Positions 33,632-43,500 of a stretch of DNA of 64,000 bases are shown piece by piece. A program made the translations under genes and the position numbers. Position 1 is the stretch's first letter; the number at the start of each line of letters is the position of its first letter. Origin of the DNA: Platynereis dumerilii (taxonomy: Eukaryota > Annelida > Polychaeta > Phyllodocida > Nereididae). Where the stretch lies: NCBI GenBank assembly GCA_026936325.1, contig JAPTHN010000012.1, forward strand, positions 35,660,537 through 35,724,536, written 5' to 3'. The notes under the pieces were generated by a model that did no database searches, was not told the DNA's origin, and worked only from the letters and a program-made list of their open reading frames with translations.

Positions 33632-34348
33632 TGGTCTCCATTTAAGCATGTAACTCCTGGAACTCCTTGAAGTCCTGCAACTCCCGCTATGTCCCACTAA
33701 CTCCCGCTAACTCCTGCTAACTCCTGCTAACTCCCGTAGCTCCCACTAACTCCTGCTAACTCCCATAATTCCCACTAACTCCTGCTAACTCCCGCTAACT
33801 CCTGCTAACTCCCACTAACTCCCGTAACTCCCACTAACTCCCGTAACTCCCATAACTCCAGCTAACTCTGGCTAAATCCTGCTAACTCCCGTAACTCCCA
33901 CTAACTCCCGCTAACTCCTGTAACTCCCAGTAACTCCCGTAACTCCTGCTAACTCCCGCTAACTCCCGTAACTCCCACTAACTCCCGCTAACTCCCACTA
34001 ACTCCCGTAACTCCCGCTAACTCCTATAACTCCTGCTAACTCCCGCTAACTCCTGCTAACTCCCGTAACTCCCAATAACTCCCTTAACTCCCACTATCTC
34101 CCGCTAACTCCTGCTAACTCCCGTAACTCCCACTAACTCCCGCTAACTTCCACTAACTCCCGTAACTCCCATTAACTCCCATAACTCCCACTAACTCCCG
34201 TACTTCCCACTAACTCCTGCTAACTCCCACTAACTCCCACTTACTCCCGCTAACTCCCGCTACCTCATGTTAACTCCCGTAACTCCCATAACTCCCTGAA
34301 GTCCCAAATGGAGGCTCCGTTTGGGAGTTACATGCTTAAATGGGGCCT
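33632..34348 (+). mobile_element. complete minisatellite-filled TIR element, right module
   Basis: About 717 bp. The left end GGTCTCCATTTAAGCATG (33633) is a slightly degraded form of the 26-bp terminal repeat, and the right end (34323-34348) is perfect. Between them lie about 60 units of 9-10 bp of the AACTCCCGCT type (33651-34294). A hairpin CCCAAATGGAG / CTCCGTTTGGG at 34303-34325 precedes the right end. The first 60 bp, including GAACTCCTTGA and GTCCTGCAACTCCCGC, match the start of the left module closely, so the two are copies of one family in the same orientation. It is non-coding, so any movement would need a transposase from elsewhere. Confidence 0.8.
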
Positions 34349-34839
34349 ACTCAACGACCTCTGTCAAGGATTATCAGCGTAAGTAGACCCACGTGACATG
34401 GAAGGTCAGACTGAAACGACAGGAGACCAAGGAGAGCAGGGCAGACAAGCATCGGTCAGGCAGGAGTTCATAGGCCAGTGATTGTGTAACAAGAAACAAT
34501 GGTAAGAGTTCATTGCTGTGTGGTTTTGTCACATAAACAATAGTTTTAATCACAGAGCAAGTATGCATTAATGGTTATGAAATGATTAAGGTGTGGAACC
34601 AGGTTATGTTGGGGTACAGCAGCTGTATATAGCAGAGGTTTCGTGGACAGACTCCAGACTGTCTAATGCGAGATATTAAGATACAAGCTGTGCTCATGAA
34701 TTACCAGGCCAATTCAATATAATTAGTTATAACTATATACAATAATCACTCCCTTACAAGGAATTTGCATCTAAGACCGCTTCATAGCTGTAGTCATGGG
34801 AATGGTCTGAAAGATTGACAATGAAGAGGAAATAGGGTT

Positions 34840-37800
34840 TGATTGATTGATTGATTGATTGTTTATTTGTTTTTACCACACATGCCACTCATATATACAA
34901 CAATGCACTTTCACATATTCACACATCCATCAGTAAAGTAAAATCATTATAACAATTCAAGTGTATGGTAAGGAGGTGTTCCACTAGTTAAATATAACTG
35001 TTATCGGAACACCCCCTGTGATGAAAGAGTTATGAGAATGGGATATAATACAAGGATGAGCAGTGATGCATGAATAATAATGAAATAAAAATGGTGCATT
35101 ATTATATATAATTCTTAATATAAGAGGAAATGTGGGTGCTGTCAAGTTATGCAATGGAGGTGATTAGTAAAGCAAAATAATTATACATGTAAACCCTTAA
35201 AGTTGTAAGTTATGAGTATTAAATTAGAATTAAAATAGTAGTAGTCAGTTGCTGCATACATAGCAGCCGGGTTTATTACAACTATATTGGTAGTGAGATA
35301 GAAGGTACTTCTTGATACTATTTGAAAAAGAATTAATTGATAAATGTGTCTTGTCTTTTATTTCTCTGGGAAGGTTATTCCAACAATGTGAAATCTTAAA
35401 ATTAATACTTTGCTTTAGGAGCTCACTATTGATGTTACGTGTGTGGATGAGATTCTGTTGTCTGGTACTATGGGAATGGATGTGACTATTGAGTTCAAGT
35501 TCATTTTGAAAGTAAATTGGCATTAGGCCATTGCTTAATTTATGATAGGCTTTGCTGCAGCTATATTTGAAGATGTCATCTATTTTTAATAGTTTCAACT
35601 TTTTGAAAAGCGGGTCTGTGTGACTAATGTATTTTGAATTGGAAATTATTCTCACCGATTTCTTTTGCAAGGTTTTTAATCGTTTGAATTCCCTACTAGT
35701 TGTGTTCCCCCATGATATTATGCCATAGTTTAAATGCGGTAGTATCAGGCTATTGTATATAGTCCTTAAAATATTCAGGGGTAGTTGATGCTTCAGCCTG
35801 CACAGCACACCATTAACCTTTGCTACTTGGCTAGATTTAATTTTGATATGTTCTTTCCAATTCATGTTTTGATCGAGAAATGTCCCCAAGAATTTCACAA
35901 CAGGTACTCTTTTAACTGGTTTACCATCTATTCTAATTGGAAAAGGAAAGTCTGGGATTGTCTGTCGTGTTCCATGGAACAGCACAAAGTTAGTTTTTTC
36001 AACATTTAGTGATAATTTGTTAGTTGAGAACCATTTGAATATACCATTAAGGGAAGAATTTATGTGTGAGGTTAGTGTGTTTATATTTTGTCCCGTGTAC
36101 AGTAAATTTGTATCATCAGCAAATAGTACCATTTGGCTGTTGTGATTAGTTGCGCTAAGGTCATTCATATAAAGTATGAATAAGAGAGGCCCTAATATGG
36201 ATCCCTGAGGGACACCACATTGTACTTTTCTATATTCAGAATTCTTTTCAGCATAATTTACAAATTGCCATCGGTTTTCTAAGTAGCTGCGGAACCAATC
36301 TAATGAAGATCCTCTAATACCATAGTTATTTAACTTGGACAATAGAATGGAATGATCAAGAGTATCGAATGCTTTCGATAAATCTAAAAATAAGCCTACG
36401 CACCATTGTTTATTACTCAAAGCTTTGACTATTCTGTCTTGCATTTCAAGAATAGCCATTTCAGTTGACAAGTTTTTCTGGAATCCATACTGCGAAGGTG
36501 ATAGTATGCTGTGCAGGCTAACAAATTTCATTAGTCTATTGTATGCTAGTCTTTCTAGAATTTTAGAAAAAGCAGGTAGGAGCGATATTGGGCGATAGTT
36601 CTTTAATGAAGAAGGATCATTGTTTTTGTATATTGGTATTACTTTGGATATTTTCATTTCTGATGGAAAAACACCTTTTTGAAATGATAAGTTAGCAATA
36701 TGAGATATTGGAGCAAGGATTTCTTCTGAGGTCTGCTTAATAAGTTTTGGGCTAATGGCATCATACCCACAGCTTGTTTTTGGCTTCATTGCTTTAATAA
36801 CTGATGATACTTCTTGTGGGGTAGTCGGTTCCATGAAAAAGCTATGTACTATGTTGTTTTGAGGGAGGTCATGCGAGTAGGATGGAGGTATTTGTTGTGC
36901 AAGTTTTGGTCCTATATTAACAAAATAATCATTGAATTTCTTAGCTATGGTATCATGATTTGTGATCTTATTGTTATCTATAAGAAAATAGTCAGGGAAT
37001 TCACATTTATTTGTTTGGCGGCCTAATATTGTGTTTAAGTTTTTCCAGGTGTTTTTCATGTCTGATTTACATTCATTGAATTGTTTCATCCAATACAATT
37101 GTTTAGCATTGCAGATGACATTGCGGTAGATCTTTTTGTATTTCTCGTATCTAAATTTCAGTGTGTTGAAATCACTTGGATTTTTTAACTTTTTTAGTTT
37201 ATGATGAAGTTTGTCTTTCGTTTTAAGGGAAGTCAGTATGCCTTTGGTAATCCATGGGTTTATTTTGTGTTTGTGCCTTTTAAAACGTTTAGTAATGATG
37301 GGCATATGCTTGTCTCTTAAAGAAGTGAAGATATTTAGAAAATGAGAATAGGCCTGGCAGGGATCATCGGTGTATACGCTTGAAAAGTCTGTGTCTTTAA
37401 GTTCTTTTTTGAAATTTTGGAGGGATTGATCATTAACTCTTCGGAAAGATATGAATTTAGGAAACTGTCTTTTCTCTACGGTTGTGGGAATAAAAATAAA
37501 GTTAGAAAAGTGGTCACTGATATCAGTTGTGATGGTACCAGCTAGAGATTTTTCATGTTGGAAATTAGAGTAAATATGATCAATTAATGTGGCTGTATTG
37601 TGGGTAATTCTAGTTGGTAAGGTTATGTGAGGGATCATTCCATTTGAGATCATCATATCAGAGAAACAAGCTGTGGGTATGCTAGCGTTTGCCTTAAGCA
37701 GGTCAATGTTAAAGTCACCGGTTAAGATAACATTCTTATTTTCAGATTGGATACCGTCAAGGAGAAGCTTGAAGTTTTCAGTAAATTCTTGAATATTGTT

Positions 37801-38461
37801 AAAGTTTGGAGATTGATACATATTTCCTATTAAAGTATTGTTGGTGTTTGGTTTGTTTGAGACTATTTCAATGAACAGAGAATCATACTCATTCTGTTTC
37901 TCCTGGGGAAAATTTAAGTCATTTCTGACTTTGTAGTTTACAGTATCATGAACATAGATTGCGAGCCCTCCCCCCTCTTTTCTATTCATCTTATGTTTAA
38001 ATTCACCTTTGTATTTTTCTAATGATAAAATGCTCTCTAATTCGCGGTTTGCCCATGTTTCAGTGAAGGTCACTACATCAAATTGGAAATTATTTTCAAC
38101 ATAAAATGAGTGAAGGAATACTGTATATTCAGAAATATTCTTGACTAGACTTCTTGCATTAGCATTAAATATAGTCAGATTTTCGCAGTGTAAATTTTCC
38201 AGCATTTTGCAAAACGAAATATTATCATAATAACAAGAATTCTTTAGGAGGGGACTTTCAAAAGCTTCCAGATTATCAGAACTGATCACTTCACTGAGAC
38301 TTAGGGGTTCTTCAACAGCTTGCATAGATGTGAATTGGGTTTTTTTCTAGAATACACAAAACTTTTGAATTACAATGCAATTTTAACCAGCATGTGTATG
38401 AATTTTGAGCATTTGAAAGGTGGAAGACAACATCGTAAGAAGTGAGATACATATTTAAACT
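34840..38461 (-). mobile_element. near full-length LINE, CR1/L2 group
   Basis: The insertion is 3,622 bp and splits the array phrase AATAGGGTTCATGCTTTCC, intact near 13551, 19487, 44099 and elsewhere. GGTT at 34836-34839 and 38462-38465 is a possible 4-bp duplication. On the element strand it has about 136 bp of 5' leader, one ORF of 1026 codons, a 3' UTR of about 385 bp with an AATAAA-type signal, and a tail of CAAT repeats (34840-34860, seen on the plus strand as TGATTGATTGATTG). No separate first ORF is visible. It may be a one-ORF lineage or be slightly truncated at its 5' end. Confidence 0.9.
35245..38325 (-). CDS. LINE ORF2: endonuclease plus reverse transcriptase, intact
   Basis: The 1026-residue protein starts at a true ATG (38325). 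N-terminal apurinic-type endonuclease: IFNANARSL (about 52), FTETW with the catalytic Glu (89), GGGLAIYV (118), LTGDFNIDLL (201, catalytic Asp/Asn), LIDHIYSN (247) and ISDHF (269). Reverse transcriptase: CGYDAISPKLIK (519), KNYRPISLLP (575), LFLDLSKAFDTLDH (645), CGVPQGSILGP (703), and LFADD (734-738). A C-terminal Cys cluster CNKPGCYVC closes the protein. All visible catalytic residues are present and the frame is uninterrupted, so this copy looks coding-competent. The family nicks target DNA and reverse-transcribes its own RNA there. It is unrelated in detail to the two truncated LINEs at 3.5 and 20 kb. Confidence 0.95.
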   Translation of the reverse strand: MQAVEEPLSLSEVISSDNLEAFESPLLKNSCYYDNISFCKMLENLHCENLTIFNANARSLVKNISEYTVFLHSFYVENNFQFDVVTFTETWANRELESILSLEKYKGEFKHKMNRKEGGGLAIYVHDTVNYKVRNDLNFPQEKQNEYDSLFIEIVSNKPNTNNTLIGNMYQSPNFNNIQEFTENFKLLLDGIQSENKNVILTGDFNIDLLKANASIPTACFSDMMISNGMIPHITLPTRITHNTATLIDHIYSNFQHEKSLAGTITTDISDHFSNFIFIPTTVEKRQFPKFISFRRVNDQSLQNFKKELKDTDFSSVYTDDPCQAYSHFLNIFTSLRDKHMPIITKRFKRHKHKINPWITKGILTSLKTKDKLHHKLKKLKNPSDFNTLKFRYEKYKKIYRNVICNAKQLYWMKQFNECKSDMKNTWKNLNTILGRQTNKCEFPDYFLIDNNKITNHDTIAKKFNDYFVNIGPKLAQQIPPSYSHDLPQNNIVHSFFMEPTTPQEVSSVIKAMKPKTSCGYDAISPKLIKQTSEEILAPISHIANLSFQKGVFPSEMKISKVIPIYKNNDPSSLKNYRPISLLPAFSKILERLAYNRLMKFVSLHSILSPSQYGFQKNLSTEMAILEMQDRIVKALSNKQWCVGLFLDLSKAFDTLDHSILLSKLNNYGIRGSSLDWFRSYLENRWQFVNYAEKNSEYRKVQCGVPQGSILGPLLFILYMNDLSATNHNSQMVLFADDTNLLYTGQNINTLTSHINSSLNGIFKWFSTNKLSLNVEKTNFVLFHGTRQTIPDFPFPIRIDGKPVKRVPVVKFLGTFLDQNMNWKEHIKIKSSQVAKVNGVLCRLKHQLPLNILRTIYNSLILPHLNYGIISWGNTTSREFKRLKTLQKKSVRIISNSKYISHTDPLFKKLKLLKIDDIFKYSCSKAYHKLSNGLMPIYFQNELELNSHIHSHSTRQQNLIHTRNINSELLKQSINFKISHCWNNLPREIKDKTHLSINSFSNSIKKYLLSHYQYSCNKPGCYVCSN

Positions 38462-38502
38462 GGTTCATGCTTTCCATCTTCATGGATTATATATGTATAT
38501 AC

Positions 38503-39318
38503 TAATATGTAAATGGCACAGCCATGAAATTCGCGCAGCACTTAAAAAGTTTTTTTTAGGACTTATGGTTTTACCATAACTTTCATTAAATTATTAATAT
38601 TCAATGTATGAAAGGCACTTATGCTACTGTTTCAAAGAAATTGAAAGATGGATATATTAAAAAATAGACAGAAATTTACCTATACTAGAAACTATTAGAA
38701 AGATAAAATAGATAAAAAAAAGAATATATAGATAGATAGATAGATAGATAGATACATACATACATACATACATACATACATACATACATACATAGGATAG
38801 CAAATAAATAGGATTAAGGATAAATGAAATTGATAGATAATCAGCTAAATAGTAAAAAGGAAGACAACACTGAAAGCTGCCAAAATTCAGTCTATGTTAG
38901 ATTGTTGACATTACATAATAGTGATAACAAAAACAATAACAAGATCTGCATGTAGATTAATAGCTCACTGTTACATAATCATCAGTTGACAAAAATTACG
39001 TAACTTTAATTTTGTTATGTTTTCTTGTTGTCTGTTTTGAAATGAAATGAATCACATGTTAATAACATAATTTAGCTTTTCAAGGCTTACAAAACTATTC
39101 CATAAAAATTATAGATACAGGGAATATTACTGGAGAATACTGAATTTTTAAGACGCTTTTGAATAGGAATATGTCATATTTTGTTAAATTCGAAACTAAA
39201 TCATTGATAAGAAGCTGGACCCACTTGACCTAATTTCCTGCTGTTGACCATTGATGTTGAGACCATCACTGCACAGAATTTTGAAACCTCTCTTGTGCTA
39301 AATTTCGCTTCGCGAATA
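38503..39318. mobile_element. ~815-bp dispersed repeat inserted in unit 4
   Basis: Sibling units run ATATATACCATAAAAGCAGA. Here extra DNA beginning AATATGTAAATGGCACAGCC and ending TTCGCTTCGCGAA separates the two halves. Diverged sequence reappears at about 62715-63110, for example TTCAATGTATGAAAGGC, ATTGATAAGAAGCTGGACCC and TTGATGTTGAGA. No coding frame. The inner microsatellite is listed separately. Family unknown, probably a non-autonomous element. Confidence 0.6.
38730..38795. repeat. (GATA)n(CATA)n microsatellite
   Basis: Six GATA units run straight into about ten CATA units. It sits inside the dispersed repeat at 38503-39318. The related copy near 63 kb instead has CTAT runs, suggesting the element harbours a seed for tetranucleotide expansion. 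Confidence 0.95.
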
Positions 39319-40551
39319 TAAAAGCAGAAAACCGCCTGACATAATGAATAGGAAATTGGGTCGAGATTGTTAATCTACCTGATTCTCTGCACAATTGAGA
39401 GACATGAAAGGGTCAGTCCTCTGCCAAACACAATTGTCCTGATGAAATCTCCAACCCACAGCTGAGTCCTTTAGTATATAGGCAGCTGGTCACTAGAAAA
39501 AAACGCCTTTTTTCTTGAACCACAGGCATTACAATCATATAGTAAACTGCGCCAGAGCCTTTTCTGTCGCTCTTGTGTCGGAGTAGACGAATATCTGACA
39601 TAATAGGTCTTGTCCATTTTGTGGTTCCACATTTAAACTACCAACCATCAGTGCAACTTGAGCGACATATCGCTGCATTATTGCAATGTTACAGAATTAT
39701 CCCACGGATACTGTGGGGGTGCATAAAAAAATTACTAAAAAAGTTCTCTTTTTTCTTGTACTGCTTACTGTAAATCAGATAAATACTTGGTTTTTCCAAT
39801 AAAAAACTTTAGAAGTTCAGTTGTGTGGAAAACTTGTAATTCCAGTCTCAGAGTTGACTGTCTCAAAGGACTTGCAACCTCTGTCAGGAACGATCAGCAC
39901 AACTGGAACCTAAGTGACATGGAAAGGCAACAGGTCGCCAAGGAAGACAATAAGACTTATGGGCAATGACAGAGAAGGCTGGAAGACAATACCAGATGTG
40001 TTCTCCTTTTCAATGACAGAAATTGTCTCTTGTGAAGGGAGAAAATATCATTATGAATACCAGCCGCATTTATCTTAGTCTTTAGCGTGTCGCTTGGCAG
40101 CCACCACAATTACATGATATTGTTTTCTTATGTCAATCTGTTTGAAATCTACAGAAGTGTGTATGTAATATCGAAGTACATTGTTGATGGGCTTCCTCCT
40201 TTACATAATATGAAATGTTCCCCCCACTTTTTGGTACAAGCAAAATGTCTTGTGGTCATGGTAGATTTGGTAGGGAGCAATTCTGAGAGACATGTAATGC
40301 ACCTTTCTGCTTGAGCAAATTACCATGCCATAAAAAAGTTGGAATTCTTGAATGTAAAAAATCCTTAATGACTGTTTATTCGCGGATCCGATGGTCGATT
40401 CTGACCACGTCAACGGATATCAAATAATCGCCACCTAATACAGTTTTTCTTCTTGCAAGGTGTGTTATATTGCAGGGATTACTGTATTGCTGTATTGCCA
40501 CACCTATTGTCTCCAAGACTCCAACAGAGTCTAATTGTAGTCCTTTTAGTT

Positions 40552-43500
40552 GACCAACCCAGAGGTCTTTCGCTCAACGACCTCTGTCAGGGATTATCAG
40601 CATAAGTGGACCCATGTGACAAGGAAGGTCAGACTGAAACGACATGGGGTCAAGGAGAGCAGGGCAGACAAGCACCGGTCAAGCAGGAGTTAATAGGCCA
40701 GTGATTGTGTAACAAGAAACTATGGCCAGAGTTCATGGCTGTGTGGTTTTGTTACAATAAACAATAGTTTTAGTCATAGAGCAAGTATGCATGGTTATGA
40801 AATGATTAAGGTGTGGATCCTGGTTATGTTGGGGTACATCTGTATACAAATGAAAATTTACTAAAAATGTAGGAATTTTAAATTTTATTTAATTTTATAA
40901 TATAGAGCGTCAGTTGGTCAGGGTTGTGGGTTTTTTAAATCCCTAAACTCCATCGGGATCTGTTAGCCTGAAACGGTTAATAGCTGCAATACAAGATATT
41001 AATATTCTTTTTGAAGACACTGATGGTATATTGGCCGCTGGCATAATTTTATGACCAGTCTGTCAAAAAGCTTGTTTGGACTATATAGTACACTGGTGTC
41101 TATCTGTCATCCAATCTCCTACCACCTCTTGAGTGTCTTTGGGCCAGTGTTGAGGCAACATTTTGATGGCCTCAGAGGCTCATGCCTCGGTCTCAATCTC
41201 GGCCTCGGATGTCCCGACCTCGACTACACCACTGATGGACACAGATATGGAGGACAAGTGGAAAATACATCCATAGTGGTGCTAGATACAGCTGCATTTA
41301 TAAATTGTTAACGTGTTACTCAGAAGTTTCATTATCATAAGGCATAGCTATTATTTAAGTGGCTCAATATAACATAATTGACAAGACATACAACTCTGAT
41401 AAAAATTTGTACGAGAACTTTTGTATTGACACTGAAAGGTCCCTCAAGTGTCTTATAGATTCTCATGAGCCAAGGAGATGTACTGAGCCCACATTTACTT
41501 CTGATCTAATTCAGGGCACGTAAGGGTGTGTAAAGGTCTCGTAAGAAACTTTTAAATCTTCCATTTCACAAGGTTTGAAAAGGCGGAACATGCAATGCAG
41601 CAATGGTTCACTTTGAAGTTTAAACATGGATTTGAAGTTTGAAAAAGAAGAATTTGGTCCCTTTACAGTGTAAATTAAAGCAGTGATTTTGAGCAACTTG
41701 CTGCACATGGTAAACGGTACCAATCTGTAAACTATTATGATCACTGTCAAAAACAAATCAATTTACTGTCAGATGGTGGAATTTGTGCATTTTTGAGTGC
41801 AAATTGTATGCTGTTAAAATTACAGCTGAATGTTGGAAGACACACTTATGGCACTCTGCACACAAGAGTTCACATTTTACATCATGCATAAGAGACAGCA
41901 GCAGTGAGCTGACACCGTCAGTGAACTCTGCCTGATTTCAGATGCAGTAACGACCGCTTTTTTTAAGGGAAGTGGAGTAACGACTTGGTCTGTTGAATTA
42001 GGTCTAGAATTGAATATTAAATAACTTTTAATCGGCCACTTAATTATTGGAATGCTGCTATTGCTGCAAAGTGGTACTTGTTATGGAACTTTTTTTTGGC
42101 GGAGTCATAATTTTTCCTGCCCAGGGAATTGTGAGTAGTCCCTGTTTGGCAGCCAGCCAGACAGCCACGCACGAGCACCCTCACTTCTCAGTATAAGCTT
42201 GTTAAGCTTGCCCTGACCAGTGACCACAACATACATTATTTGTAAAAAGATTAACTCTTCTTTGGTGTGACAGACATAATTCACTGTTTCAGACCTCTCA
42301 AAGCAATTGAATGAATGCTTTAGTGTTTCATTGTTGTCCGTTTGTTGTTTCAATTAGTTTTGTTGGAGAACGCCCTAAACTTTCATTTAAATCATGCTGG
42401 CAATAGCTGTTAAAGGATTTGAAAACTTCATAATTTTATGGTGCTCATTGGCAGTGCATGTGCACTCATTGATAGTTTAAAATTGTTGATTGCGCTTTGT
42501 TTATATGTTGCTGGCAGCTCAGCTGTGCGTATAAGCACAAGTGATGAGGTCCCTCTTCCTAGACATGACCTGACCTACTCGAATATTAATTAATGTGTCA
42601 GCTGGAGGTCATCTGATTTTTGGCATACTCTCCAGCTGTGCTGTTCGTTCAGAGTCTGTGAGCAGACTGCACTTATGGAATGTTACCATAAAGATACGCT
42701 TCATTAGAACCATGAATTCCTTGTCTTTAACATGTTATAGAGGTGTGAACAACAAACAGACAGTCCACTTAGATCTAACAGAAACATTGTTTAGCTCTGT
42801 ATTTGCAAGCATATAATTGGCACCCAAAAGCACTTGAATACGGCCGTTTAACAAATTCAACAACTGTTTTCTTACATTTACAGTGTACAAATATATTTTC
42901 TGTAGAGGTCTAGAGAGCAGAGAGACTTCATAATTGAGATATCATTAAAAACCCACCGATGCAATGTGGTGTAAGGGAGTCATATCAAAATTTGCCATCC
43001 TTCAAATATTATTTTTCTGAACTAAAATCATTTTTACATGGGCAATCTACCCTTAGATTGAGAAATCTAGTGGCCATTCTACAGCCATTGCTGGTGTCTT
43101 TCAAGGGTCAGTATGTTGGCTGACCATGACAGATTGCCTATATCGTGTCCCCGAAGCAGTTTGCTCACTGCCCTTGATTGACAATTTGCTTGGCCAATTG
43201 CTGCCATTGCCACCTGGTGAGCTTACATACAAGTGTAGTATAAATTGGTTGATATCACTATCAATGAGGTTCTCAAAACACCAACATAATCCCTATAATA
43301 TAATGCCCTACTTTTGATCATAAATAATTATGCAACACAACTGCATTTTACTAATGAGAAACAGACAACTTTGTAACTACATCCACTGGGGCAAATTAAT
43401 TTTCGATAAACATAGCATTTTTGTTTTCATCAATTTTTAATTCAACAAGTAATTTCTGTAAAGAAAAACAATGTCTAAATCAGCCCTCTTTATCCTGTAG

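Larger units (their letters stand above)
23595..34348. mobile_element. 10,754-bp composite element with TIRs and TSD
   Basis: The outer ends are exact inverted repeats over 26 bp (23595-23620 and 34323-34348), beginning AGGCCCCATTTAAGCATG. They are flanked by ACTCAA at 23589-23594 and 34349-34354. In sibling units the flanks are continuous, for example TCACTCAATGACCTCTG near 15465, so the whole 10.75 kb arrived as, or was assembled within, one insertion. Each end is a minisatellite of about 10-bp units: the left module (23595-24245) lacks its own right end, and the right module (33632-34348) is complete with a degenerate left end. Cargo: AT-rich DNA, a foldback, a SINE head, Penelope-like fragments, telomere-like tracts and a Tc1 relic. 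I see no transposase that would match these ends. The alternative is one small element later split by other insertions or by recombination between copies. Confidence 0.7.
23568..40551 (+). repeat. array unit 4, split by two large insertions
   Basis: The unit begins normally, is interrupted at 23594 by the 10.75-kb composite element, resumes at 34349 with ACTCAACGACCTCTGTCAAG, and is interrupted again by a LINE (34840-38461) and by a dispersed repeat (about 38503-39318). Once these are removed only about 1.8 kb of unit remains. Near 34620-34745 the sequence jumps from the GGGTACAGCAGCTG block to the TCACTCCCTTACAAGG block, so about 2.4 kb of unit body is deleted. The left inverted-repeat arm is also missing near 40200. 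Confidence 0.8.

Noticed and set aside
34840-34860. An independent TGATTG microsatellite
   Set aside because: It is the 3' tail of the minus-strand LINE and ends exactly at the insertion site.
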